A stretch of DNA of 17,707 nt from positions 1 through 17,707 of the forward strand of contig QNXT01000066.1 of assembly GCA_003973505.1 (NCBI GenBank). The letters are read 5' to 3'. A program made the position numbers and the translations under genes. Below the pieces are notes generated by a model that ran no database searches, was not told where the DNA came from, and saw only the letters and a list, made by a program, of their open reading frames with translations. Origin of the DNA: Bacteroidota bacterium (lineage in GTDB: Bacteria; Bacteroidota; Bacteroidia; Bacteroidales; UBA1556). Of this stretch, positions 1 to 7,138 are shown one piece after another (position 1 is the stretch's first letter; each line of letters opens with the position of its first letter).

Positions 1-125
1 GAATCATATTCAAGGACATCCCATAATACATCTGAGTTGTGCGTATTATAGTTATAAGTATTGAAAGTTTGAGCAAAACCCCAATGGGTTATAATTAATG
101 TCAATATAAGTAGTAGTGTTTTCAT
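1..125 (-). CDS. 5' end of a secreted protein gene (partial)
   Basis: The reverse strand opens with ATG at 123-125 and stays open for 41 codons to the window edge, where the gene runs out. The protein begins MKTLLLILTLIITHWGFAQT: a lysine after Met, a hydrophobic core of about 14 residues, then a small-residue site (FAQ), the usual form of a Bacteroidota Sec signal peptide with cleavage near residue 18. The mature part visible (FNTYNYNTHNSDVLWDVLEY) is too short to place in a family. It is exported to the periplasm or beyond. No clear promoter was found upstream, although a small stem-loop (160-181) lies in its presumed leader. Function unknown. Confidence 0.6.
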   Translation of the reverse strand, partial: MKTLLLILTLIITHWGFAQTFNTYNYNTHNSDVLWDVLEYD

Positions 126-195
126 TAAAATAGTTTTTTAGTTTATCAAAAGAAATCCACTCTGCTTTTTTACGAGCAGAGCAGATTCATTAATT

Positions 196-309
196 CTATA
201 ATGTTGCCAGTGGTATTACTGTCCAATATCGGTGACCTAATCTTACTTTCAAATAATGACCAATATGATAATAATTTGGGTTAAGACCATAAGCTTCTAC
301 TTCTAATAT
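196..309 (-). pseudogene. Possible remnant of a protein C-terminus
   Basis: On the reverse strand a frame runs from just after a TAA (310-312) to a TAG at 196-198, 37 codons, with no ATG, GTG or TTG. Its translation (ILEVEAYGLNPNYYHIGHYL, then KVRLGHRYWTVIPLATL) is rich in Gly, His, Tyr, Trp and Pro and does not look like random AT-rich DNA. An ATG at 326-328 opens a frame one base away (MHISVLNI) that would join this stretch after a single frameshift near 305-310. It could be the decayed end of a gene, a frameshifted small gene, or chance. No family was recognised. Confidence 0.3.
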
Positions 310-522
310 TTAATACTGATATGTGCATTATTTCATTTTGTTGGGGTAAATATAGGAAAATTATAGGTATAAACATGGTTTTTTTATATTTATTTCTTTA
401 AGGCAATACTTCAGCAAACTTTCCAAAAGTTTTCGTTTACAGTACTTAACTATCAGATAATCATAAGGTAGTTGTATGCTGTGATAACAAAATATGCGAA
501 ATAGGAGAGAAGATATAGAAAT

Positions 523-554
523 AAAAAAGACCGTTCATTTGAACAGCCTTTTTT
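523..554 (-). terminator. Intrinsic terminator of the sigma factor operon
   Basis: AAAAAAGACCGTTCA (523-537) pairs with TGAACAGCCTTTTTT (540-554), with two internal mismatches and a very short loop. Read on the reverse strand the stem is followed by a U-run from the A-run at 523-528. It lies directly after the stop of the small gene at 558. The A/T symmetry means it could also act on the forward strand. Confidence 0.75.
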
Positions 555-557
555 GGT

Positions 558-767
558 TTAATTAAGAATCATTTGGCTCTGCAGCCAATCTGTTTTTCTA
601 ACTTCTAAAACTTTTGAGTAGTTTAAGATGTTTTGCAAAATCTTATTTGAGATTTTGATTTTCATATTTTCGAATACATCTGTTACACGAAGCAATTCTT
701 CATCAGAGATATGCTCTTTAAATTGGTATTCGGAAATGTTTTTTGTTAAAGTAGAATTTTTGTTCAT
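558..767 (-). CDS. Small protein downstream of the ECF sigma factor
   Basis: A 69-residue protein starting MNKNSTLTKNISEYQFKEHI, ending WLQSQMILN. The ATG at 765-767 is preferred; a TTG at 804-806 would add 13 residues but has no ribosome-binding support. There is no signal peptide or membrane segment. The first 20 residues look flexible and the rest (ISDEELLRVTDVFENMKIKI onward) should be mostly helical with mixed charge. It follows the sigma gene by 70 bases on the same strand, with no terminator between and a strong one after it, so the two are probably one transcript. That position suggests a role in controlling the sigma factor, but it has no zinc-binding or transmembrane anti-sigma hallmark. 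I do not recognise the family. Confidence 0.65.
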   Translation of the reverse strand: MNKNSTLTKNISEYQFKEHISDEELLRVTDVFENMKIKISNKILQNILNYSKVLEVRKTDWLQSQMILN

Positions 768-837
768 AGGCAGTTTTGTGGTTAATATTAATTTAGTAAC
801 GCACAAAACATTTCAATTATTATTTAAGATTGTAAAA

Positions 838-1422
838 TTATTTCGAAAGTATCACATTATGTTCTTCGATCAGTTTACGAAGGTTTATTAAGGCATAACG
901 CATTCTGCCAAGAGCAGTGTTAATACTAACACCCGTGCTTTCAGCAATATCTTTAAAACTCATTTCAGAATAATGGCGCATTTTTAATACTTCTCGTTGC
1001 GAATCAGGAAGCATTTCCACTAAATCGCGAACTTTTTCATGTGTTTGCTTTTCAATGATTTTGTCCTCTGCATTTGTGTCGAATACTTCGATTTGGTTGA
1101 AAGGGTCAAATTCATCATTGGCACGAACCATGTGCACGCGACTGTTTCTACGAAAATGGTCGATTACCAGGTTGTGCGCAATGCGTAAAACCCATGAAAT
1201 AAACTTTCCTTCTTCCACATAGGATGAGGTTTTCAATTTGTTAATCACCTTAATAAAGGTATCCTGAAATATATCCTCAGCAAGGTCGCTGTCTTTGACC
1301 GACATGATGATATAGCCAAGTACACGCGGGCGGTGTCGAGTGATAATTTCGTTGATGCAAGATTCAGAGCCAGAGATATAGGCGCGAATCAATTCTTGAT
1401 CACTAAACTTCTTACAGTCCAT
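838..1422 (-). CDS. ECF-type RNA polymerase sigma factor
   Basis: A 194-residue group 4 (extracytoplasmic function) sigma factor, which recruits core RNA polymerase to a specific promoter set. Region sigma-2 spans about residues 11-95, with the core-binding and -10 melting segment (DLAEDIFQDTFIKV at 46-59, then WVLRIAHNLVIDHFRR). A linker of about 40 residues leads to sigma-4 at about 134-185, with the helix-turn-helix MSFKDIAESTGVSINTALGR. Regions 1.1 and 3 are absent and the length is typical of ECF factors. The ATG at 1420-1422 is the first good start. No anti-sigma gene of the FecR or zinc-binding type is adjacent; instead a 69-codon gene follows. A good housekeeping-type promoter lies about 146 bases upstream. 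The stimulus and regulon cannot be read from the sequence. Confidence 0.93.
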   Translation of the reverse strand: MDCKKFSDQELIRAYISGSESCINEIITRHRPRVLGYIIMSVKDSDLAEDIFQDTFIKVINKLKTSSYVEEGKFISWVLRIAHNLVIDHFRRNSRVHMVRANDEFDPFNQIEVFDTNAEDKIIEKQTHEKVRDLVEMLPDSQREVLKMRHYSEMSFKDIAESTGVSINTALGRMRYALINLRKLIEEHNVILSK

Positions 1423-1523
1423 TCTAACAGTTTTGGTTCCTAATTAAAAAATGGTAAAGTCTAGTCTATAATCGATCCTCCTATTTTTGGTTATTATATT
1501 AATTTGAGTGTATATTAAACACA

Positions 1524-1560
1524 GATTATCGAAAAAGGTTGCATGGCTTCCCGATAAATC
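1524..1560 (-). promoter_or_regulatory. Stem-loop at the 5' end of the sigma factor mRNA leader
   Basis: On the reverse strand GATTTATCG (from 1560 to 1552) can pair with CGATAATC (from 1531 to 1524) with one bulged base, closing a 20-base loop. It would be the first structure of the transcript from the promoter at 1568-1598. The leader is about 140 bases and includes a possible nine-codon reading frame (MQPFSIICV) starting within the loop. A role in translation control or mRNA stability is inference only. Confidence 0.3.
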
Positions 1561-1567
1561 CAAAGTA

Positions 1568-1598
1568 CAAATGTAAAAATAAAATTTGAATTACCAAA
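1568..1598 (-). promoter_or_regulatory. Promoter of the sigma factor operon
   Basis: Reverse strand: TTTG (-33) at 1598-1595, a 19-base spacer, and TACATTTG (-7) at 1575-1568. Both elements match the Bacteroidota housekeeping consensus TTTG-N19-TAnnTTTG exactly. The start of transcription would be near 1562. Confidence 0.55.
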
Positions 1599-1677
1599 CA
1601 AATGTTAAATATTGTCAAAAAAATCCTAATAATTTGACGCCTATTGCATATAGATTTTGATGATATTTGCAGCAAAT

Positions 1678-1683
1678 AGGAGA
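1678..1683 (+). promoter_or_regulatory. Shine-Dalgarno sequence that fixes the uvrA start
   Basis: AGGAGA at 1678-1683 sits seven bases before a TTG at 1691-1693. The alternative in-frame TTG at 1667 lies upstream of it and has no such site. The following residues ([16 protein letters not shown]) are where UvrA proteins of this group normally begin. Confidence 0.7.
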
Positions 1684-1690
1684 ATGTAAA

Positions 1691-4486
1691 TTGGCGAAAC
1701 AAGATTATATAGAGATAAAAGGTGCAAGGGTTCACAATCTTAAAAATATTGATGTTAAAATCCCTAGAAATAAGTTTGTTGTAATTACCGGACTTTCAGG
1801 TTCTGGAAAGTCATCATTGGCTTTTGATACTTTGTATGCTGATGGGCAGCGGAGGTATATCGAGAGCTTGAGTTCTTACGCCCGGCAGTTTATGGGGCGT
1901 ATGAGTAAACCCGAAGTAGATAAAATCTCTGGTATCTCACCAGCTATAGCCATCGAACAAAAAGTAAATACAAGAAATCCTCGTTCTACAGTGGGTACTT
2001 CCACCGAGATTTATGAATACTTAAAGCTTTTATTTTCAAGAATTGGTAAAACCTATTCTCCAATTTCTGGGAAAATCGTAAAGAGGCATAAAACACAAGA
2101 TGTTTTGAATTTTGTGGAGCAATTAGCTGTTTCAACGCGATTTATGATTACAGCTCCTGTTGTGCAGCACGCTAATCGTACTTTAAGTGTTCAGCTAAAT
2201 ATGCTGATGCAACATGGTTTTTCTCGACTTTTACTAAAGGGTAAAATCATGACCATAGAAGATGCTTTGAAAATTAAAAACCTTGATAAAAAGAAAGCTA
2301 AGGATTTTTATATAGTGATTGATCGTTTGGCTCGAATTGAGGATTTTAATAGCATTATGGCTCGTGTGGCCGACTCTGTGCAAACGGCTTTTTATGAAGG
2401 TGAAGGTGTTTGTCGTATTTTCTACGAAAAGGAAAAAAAGTTTGACTTCATGGAGTTTTCCAATCGTTTCGAATTGGATGGGATGGAGTTTGAAGAGCCT
2501 TCACTGAACTTCTTTAGTTTTAATAATCCCTATGGAGCTTGTCGTCGGTGCGAAGGCTATGGAAGCGTAGTTGGTATCGACCCCGACTTGGTAATTCCTG
2601 ATAAAAATCTGTCGGTGTTTGAAGGAGCTATTGCACCATGGAAAGGTGAAAAAATGGGACAGTGGAAGGATCGTCTTGTCATGGCTGCTATGAAATTTGA
2701 TTTTCCCATTCACCGACCTTATTATTTGCTTACAGATGAAGAAAAGGAATTGCTTTGGACTGGAAATGAATATTTTGAGGGTTTAAATGCATTTTTCGAA
2801 GAACTCGAACAAAATGCCTATAAAATTCAATATCGCGTGATGCTTTCTCGTTATCGTGGTAAAACGGTTTGCCCTGATTGCCGGGGAAGTCGATTGCGAA
2901 AAGAAACCAATTTTGTAAAAATCAGTGGTAAAACCATTACCGATATTGTTTTAATGTCGGTTGATGAGGTTTTAGCTTTTTTCAATAATTTGGAGTTAGA
3001 TAAATATGATTTGCAGGTTGCCAAACGAATAATACTTGAAATAACAAATCGTTTGCAAGTGCTTAATGATGTGGGCTTGTCCTATCTTTCATTGAACCGT
3101 CGATCCAATACCTTATCAGGAGGGGAGTCGCAAAGAATTAATCTGGCTACATCTTTGGGAAGTAGTTTGGTGGGTTCCATTTATATTTTGGATGAGCCAA
3201 GTATTGGTTTGCATCCACGTGATACAGAGCGTTTAATCGTAGTGTTAAAGCGATTACGTGATATTGGAAATACCGTTATCGTTGTGGAACATGACGAAAC
3301 AATAATGCGTGCAGCCGACCATATTATTGATATTGGCCCTGCCGCTGGTAGTCATGGAGGTGAGGTTGTTTATGAAGGCAATTTTGATAATATGTTGTCA
3401 TCATCTGATAGCTTGACAGCCCAGTATCTCACAAAAAAAATGGAGATTCCCATTCCATCTTATCGACGAAATTGGAAATCCTATGTGGAGGTGCGTGCTG
3501 CTGAGGAAAACAATTTGAAGAAAATTGATGTTAAGATTCCACTGAATGTGATGACTTTGATTACTGGGGTGAGTGGCTCAGGTAAAACCACATTGATAAA
3601 AGGGATTCTTTATCCTGCTTTAAAGAAAATTCTTGGTGGTCAATCAACTGCCACAGGAAAGCATGCCGGATTATTTGGTGATTTTAATCAAATATCGGAT
3701 GTGGAGATGATTGATCAAAATCCAATTGGTCGTTCATCACGGTCAAACCCAGTTACATATATTAAAGCATTTGATGATATCCGTTCCTTATATGCTTCTC
3801 AAAAACTGGCAAAAATGCGAAACTATAAATCGGGTTATTTTTCTTTTAATGTGGAAGGTGGCCGTTGTGAGCAATGTCAGGGAGAAGGTGTGATAAAAGT
3901 GGAAATGCAATTTATGGCCGACATTTATCTCAAATGTGAGCATTGTAATGGATCGAGATATAAATCCGAAACAAAGGATGTTAAATTTGAGGGGAAAGAT
4001 ATTTCGGAATTATTGCAAATGACCGTTGCCGATGCGTTGGGATTTTTTAAGAATGTAAAGCAAGATGCCTTGGTTCAGCGAATTGTAAATAAGTTGCAAG
4101 TGCTTGATGATGTAGGGTTGAGTTATGTACAATTAGGACAGTCGTCGAATACCCTAAGTGGAGGAGAGGCACAGAGGATTAAGTTGGCTTACTATTTATC
4201 CAAGGGCAAGAACTCCGAAAAGTTATTGTTTATTTTCGATGAACCCACAACAGGATTACATTTTCATGATATAAATAAATTATACTCGGCATTATCAGCC
4301 CTGATAAAAATAGGACATTCGGTGGTCATTATCGAGCATAATACTGACTTAATACGATGCGCTGATTGGGTTATCGACCTCGGCCTCGAAGGAGGAAGTG
4401 GAGGTGGAAATGTTATATTCAAAGGTGTGCCCGAAGATTTGGTTAAGAATAAAAAATCGTTTACTGCGCAGTATATTCAGTTGTAG
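1691..4486 (+). CDS. uvrA: UvrA, excinuclease ABC subunit A
   Basis: A 931-residue UvrA, the dimeric ATPase that scans DNA for bulky lesions with UvrB in nucleotide excision repair. It has two ABC modules: Walker A GLSGSGKS at 34-41 and GVSGSGKT at 626-633; signatures LSGGESQ at 475-481 and LSGGEAQ at 822-828, each followed by a Walker B ([28 protein letters not shown]). The C-terminal zinc finger is intact (C726, C729, C749, C752), and the SNPVTY and FNVEGGRCE motifs are present. A CPDC pair is at 394-397. The first zinc module is incomplete: C284 and C287 remain, but the expected first CxxC is ELDG at 261-264. I believe related Bacteroidota UvrA share this. The start is a TTG chosen from the ribosome-binding site. 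It is monocistronic, divergent from the sigma operon, and ends at a hairpin terminator. Length is normal. Confidence 0.97.
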   Translation: MAKQDYIEIKGARVHNLKNIDVKIPRNKFVVITGLSGSGKSSLAFDTLYADGQRRYIESLSSYARQFMGRMSKPEVDKISGISPAIAIEQKVNTRNPRSTVGTSTEIYEYLKLLFSRIGKTYSPISGKIVKRHKTQDVLNFVEQLAVSTRFMITAPVVQHANRTLSVQLNMLMQHGFSRLLLKGKIMTIEDALKIKNLDKKKAKDFYIVIDRLARIEDFNSIMARVADSVQTAFYEGEGVCRIFYEKEKKFDFMEFSNRFELDGMEFEEPSLNFFSFNNPYGACRRCEGYGSVVGIDPDLVIPDKNLSVFEGAIAPWKGEKMGQWKDRLVMAAMKFDFPIHRPYYLLTDEEKELLWTGNEYFEGLNAFFEELEQNAYKIQYRVMLSRYRGKTVCPDCRGSRLRKETNFVKISGKTITDIVLMSVDEVLAFFNNLELDKYDLQVAKRIILEITNRLQVLNDVGLSYLSLNRRSNTLSGGESQRINLATSLGSSLVGSIYILDEPSIGLHPRDTERLIVVLKRLRDIGNTVIVVEHDETIMRAADHIIDIGPAAGSHGGEVVYEGNFDNMLSSSDSLTAQYLTKKMEIPIPSYRRNWKSYVEVRAAEENNLKKIDVKIPLNVMTLITGVSGSGKTTLIKGILYPALKKILGGQSTATGKHAGLFGDFNQISDVEMIDQNPIGRSSRSNPVTYIKAFDDIRSLYASQKLAKMRNYKSGYFSFNVEGGRCEQCQGEGVIKVEMQFMADIYLKCEHCNGSRYKSETKDVKFEGKDISELLQMTVADALGFFKNVKQDALVQRIVNKLQVLDDVGLSYVQLGQSSNTLSGGEAQRIKLAYYLSKGKNSEKLLFIFDEPTTGLHFHDINKLYSALSALIKIGHSVVIIEHNTDLIRCADWVIDLGLEGGSGGGNVIFKGVPEDLVKNKKSFTAQYIQL

Positions 4487-4516
4487 CTTGTGCCAAGTAA
4501 AACCAAAACACCCAAT

Positions 4517-4554
4517 AAAGCCATATGTTGAATGCAATGAAAACATATGGCTTT
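4517..4554. terminator. Bidirectional hairpin between convergent genes
   Basis: AAAGCCATATGTT (4517-4529) and AACATATGGCTTT (4542-4554) form a perfect 13-bp stem with a 12-base loop. It lies between the uvrA stop (4486) and the stop of the reverse-strand hydrolase gene (4572). The T-tracts on either side are short, so it may work modestly in both directions. Confidence 0.7.
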
Positions 4555-4571
4555 TGATTGTTTAATCAGTA

Positions 4572-5831
4572 TTATTTCTGAATTTTGTATCTATATACCT
4601 TATTGTCAATCTCAAATCGAAGTAGATATACTCCTGCTTTCAAATCATTTGTATTCAATTGTATCAATTGGTCTGTAATGGTAGGGTAGTTGCTCATTAA
4701 TTTTCCATCCATTGAATAAATCTGAATGTTATTGACTGTTTCAATGCTTGATAATTGGATATTCAGTTTATTCTGAATCGGATTAGGGAATATATAAGGT
4801 TCCGATTTACCAGCCTCATTTATTGATGAAAGAATGATTTGTATTTGTTGTGAAATTGTGTCTTTCTTCATGCATTTTTCAGCCTTTAGCATCACAGTGT
4901 AATTTCCTGTTTGAGTGTAATGATGTATGGGATTCACATCAGTTGAAGTGCTTCCATCTCCAAAATCCCAAGTGTAACTATCAGAATATAAACTAGAATT
5001 TGTAAAATAAACACTGTCGTTTTGTTGTAAACTGCTAAAATTTGCTTCGGGTAAATATTTGCCGATATTCCATTTATATAGACTGTCATAAGCAATAATT
5101 TTAGCTGCATTACGAATAAAATTAGCATCAGAAGCATCTAAACCATAATCGTTGGTGATTAACTTTGGGTTCTTTTGAAAAATCATCGTGTAGAATGTGC
5201 AAGCAGCAGCATAAGAGCCTGCAAGAGATGGATGGCTACCATCACTAGAATAGAGTTTTATTTGTGGATTATTATCTCTGATATAGTGCCAAACAGCCCC
5301 TACGGGAGAAACATAAGCATCGTTTGAGTCGGCTACCATTCGATAACGTAGGTTTAATAAACTGTCCATACCTTCATAAGTACAAACTGGTGGCCAATTT
5401 GGGCAGTTATAACTATCGCCATCTTCTCTTCCCCAAGTCATAAAAAACATTGGAACCGTACATGAATTTGCTTGTCGAATTCGTTTACAAAGACTATCAG
5501 CATAAGGAAACATTTGGGTCGCTACTTGTGATATTGGCCATGAGGGTACCTGACTTTGCTCTTGCAATACAACATAGTCCCAATTGCCTTGTTGAATTAA
5601 TGCTAAACTTGTAGGGTTTGTACTATGACCTTGCAGGGTGGAGCCTCCGGGGGTATTTTTACTGTATGTTAATGTGTTATTGGTACTTTGAGCTAAGCTT
5701 GCTACTATGGAAGCTAAATTATTAACTCCAGTGTATGAGTTACCTAAGAAAAGGACATGCTTTGTTGACTGCCCCCAAAGATTACTATACAGAAAAAGAA
5801 AAATAAAACCGATTTTTAGAGCGTTTTTCAT
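4572..5831 (-). CDS. Secreted SGNH-type hydrolase with PKD and T9SS sorting domains
   Basis: A 419-residue exported protein. A signal peptide (hydrophobic FIFLFLYSNLWG, cleavage after Gly20) is followed by an SGNH/GDSL-like hydrolase: block I is LFLGNSYTG with the presumed nucleophile Ser32, and the block V Asp-His pair is SDGSHP, Asp197 and His200. The family hydrolyses esters, including acetyl or acyl groups on glycans and lipids; the substrate here is unknown. A PKD domain follows (about 267-322, WDFGDG at 288-293), then a C-terminal T9SS type A domain from FPNP (348) to the final VYRYKIQK, which should send the protein across the outer membrane for release or surface attachment. The gene is isolated: a terminator separates it from the gene upstream and it converges on uvrA. 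No clear promoter was seen. The export assignment is firm; the hydrolase class is likely but rests on two blocks. Confidence 0.88.
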   Translation of the reverse strand: MKNALKIGFIFLFLYSNLWGQSTKHVLFLGNSYTGVNNLASIVASLAQSTNNTLTYSKNTPGGSTLQGHSTNPTSLALIQQGNWDYVVLQEQSQVPSWPISQVATQMFPYADSLCKRIRQANSCTVPMFFMTWGREDGDSYNCPNWPPVCTYEGMDSLLNLRYRMVADSNDAYVSPVGAVWHYIRDNNPQIKLYSSDGSHPSLAGSYAAACTFYTMIFQKNPKLITNDYGLDASDANFIRNAAKIIAYDSLYKWNIGKYLPEANFSSLQQNDSVYFTNSSLYSDSYTWDFGDGSTSTDVNPIHHYTQTGNYTVMLKAEKCMKKDTISQQIQIILSSINEAGKSEPYIFPNPIQNKLNIQLSSIETVNNIQIYSMDGKLMSNYPTITDQLIQLNTNDLKAGVYLLRFEIDNKVYRYKIQK

Positions 5832-5870
5832 GATATTTATAGTGTAATTAGGTTATAGGTTGCTTGTATT

Positions 5871-5902
5871 AAAAAAAGCAACTCCAATTATGAAGTTGCT
5901 TT
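5871..5902 (-). terminator. Intrinsic terminator after the TAXI protein gene
   Basis: AAAGCAACT (5875-5883) pairs with AGTTGCTTT (5894-5902), a 9-bp stem with a 10-base loop. On the reverse strand it is followed by a seven-base U-run from the A-run at 5871-5877. It lies 24 bases after the TAXI gene stop and closes that unit before the hydrolase gene. Confidence 0.8.
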
Positions 5903-5925
5903 AGTATATTATGTTTTGTATAAGA

Positions 5926-7002
5926 TTAATTATATAAATTTAGAATAGGAGCATAATATTCCCACTCTATAACAGGGTCTTTTTCAAATTTAACTTCTTT
6001 CCATGATTCATGATAACCAGAATTGTCCTTCATTGCTTTAATAGCTTCCATTAGTTTTACAATTTGCTCCTTTTGTTCAGGAGTTTGTCCAGATAATGAA
6101 GTTACTAAAATAGATTGAACAGCATAAGTCTTTACAGGGTCAACAACCCAGCTATAGTCTGAATTGTTAATCTCTACCATTTCACCATAAGCATCTTTAA
6201 GAATATCGTTTTCAGGAAGACTAATAAGCTTAATCTTATCTCTCATGGATTTTTTCATATTCTTTAATCTGTGAATAGGTGCTTTTCCTACAAAAAAGAA
6301 AGCATCGATATCATGATTAAGAAGAGCTCTAAAAGCTTTGTCATAAGGAAGGTCAACATCAATCCATTTCGATTTAGTGGCTTCTTTTATAAATGCAGCT
6401 GTAATATGTGTTCCTTGAAGACTAGAACCTGTCGCTACACGTTTTTTCTTAAGATCTGAAAAAGAGTTGATTTTACTATCTTTTAGCGTAATTAGGTGAA
6501 TTTCTTCAGAACCAAGAGGAAGTAAAATACGAATATTATCAGTTTTCTTAAACTTACGGCTTAAGTCTTTCTCGCTTTCATAAAGTAATACATCATACTG
6601 TAGGAAAGTTACATCAACATCAATTTTGTTGATTTTAAGGAAGTTGTAGTAACTACCATCAGACTCACGTACTTCCATAAACTCTGTAGTGTCTCCAGTA
6701 GGAGTTTTTACAATTTCTACATTATAAAGAATTTCACCAGTTTCAGGATCGCGTAATGTATCGCCAGTAGCAGGATCTATTTTTGGAGTTTGCATCTCTG
6801 TAATATCGTACTTAACTGTACCATACATTTTGCGTGTCATCGCTTGCATATCCTTAGCCATTTCGTAATATGAACCATCAATAAAGCCAGAATAAATCTT
6901 TAATTTATGTACCTCATCAACACCTTGAGCTTGGGCTGGAGTAATAATAATTGACAATAAACTCGCAAATATTAAGCTTGTAATAATTGTAATTTTTCTC
7001 AT
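5926..7002 (-). CDS. TAXI-family TRAP-type periplasmic binding protein
   Basis: A 358-residue periplasmic protein. The signal peptide runs from MRKITIITSLIF to AQA (cleavage after residue 25). The ATG at 7000-7002 is chosen because it begins the signal peptide; an earlier in-frame start adds 22 unlikely residues. The mature protein follows the TAXI pattern: a first lobe with LKIYSGFIDGSYYEMAKDM, then SDGSYYNFLKINKIDVDVTF, then LPLGSEEIHLIT and KKKRVATGSSLQGTHI. TAXI proteins normally bind small organic anions or amino acids and pass them to a fused TRAP membrane subunit; no such permease is in the window. Unusual for the family as I know it is an insertion at about residues 72-114 with two tandem copies of DPxTG(D/E) (76-84 and 85-93). 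It lies 136 bases downstream of the potassium channel gene, either co-transcribed or from its own weak promoter. The ligand is unknown. Confidence 0.87.
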   Translation of the reverse strand: MRKITIITSLIFASLLSIIITPAQAQGVDEVHKLKIYSGFIDGSYYEMAKDMQAMTRKMYGTVKYDITEMQTPKIDPATGDTLRDPETGEILYNVEIVKTPTGDTTEFMEVRESDGSYYNFLKINKIDVDVTFLQYDVLLYESEKDLSRKFKKTDNIRILLPLGSEEIHLITLKDSKINSFSDLKKKRVATGSSLQGTHITAAFIKEATKSKWIDVDLPYDKAFRALLNHDIDAFFFVGKAPIHRLKNMKKSMRDKIKLISLPENDILKDAYGEMVEINNSDYSWVVDPVKTYAVQSILVTSLSGQTPEQKEQIVKLMEAIKAMKDNSGYHESWKEVKFEKDPVIEWEYYAPILNLYN

Positions 7003-7070
7003 AATTCTTATGTTTGTTTCGATAATAATTTCAATGGGTAAAATTAGTCTTTTAATTCGAAATATCAAAC

Positions 7071-7100
7071 CAAAAATATTTTTTAAGCATTTTGTGTAAA
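7071..7100 (-). promoter_or_regulatory. Possible promoter of the TAXI gene
   Basis: Reverse strand: TTTA (7100-7097), an 18-base spacer and TATTTTTG (7078-7071), which fits the -7 consensus TAnnTTTG exactly and the -33 at three of four positions. A six-bp stem-loop (7109-7124) just upstream has no good U-tract and is a doubtful terminator for the channel gene. Confidence 0.35.
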
Positions 7101-7138
7101 TGTCACAATTTCAGAAAACTGAAAAATTTGAAATAAAT

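Larger units (their letters stand above)
126..557. other. AT-rich spacer without an intact gene
   Basis: This 432-base stretch between two reverse-strand genes holds no complete open frame with a start codon. It contains a 7-bp stem-loop (CTCTGCT 160-166 with AGCAGAG 175-181) in the presumed leader of the first gene, a coding-looking open stretch at 196-309, and the terminator at 523-554. A second reverse-strand frame (361-534) is also open without a start, but its composition is lysine, leucine and isoleucine rich as expected by chance in AT-rich DNA. Confidence 0.5.

Noticed and set aside
361..534. Reverse open frame in the spacer upstream of the first gene
   Set aside because: It has no start codon, overlaps the terminator, and has the Lys/Leu/Ile-rich composition expected by chance.
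628..891. Forward open frame of 87 codons across the small gene
   Set aside because: It is the antisense of the sigma operon end, is rich in Phe and Val from AT bias, and has no promoter or ribosome-binding site.
1477..1482. Strong Shine-Dalgarno-like AGGAGG on the reverse strand in the sigma factor leader
   Set aside because: No ATG, GTG or TTG follows at a usable distance and the nearby frames close within a few codons; it lies about 55 bases before the real start.
7109..7124. TTTCAG-AAAA-CTGAAA hairpin as a terminator between the channel and TAXI genes
   Set aside because: The stem is six AT-rich pairs and there is no U-tract after it on the reverse strand.
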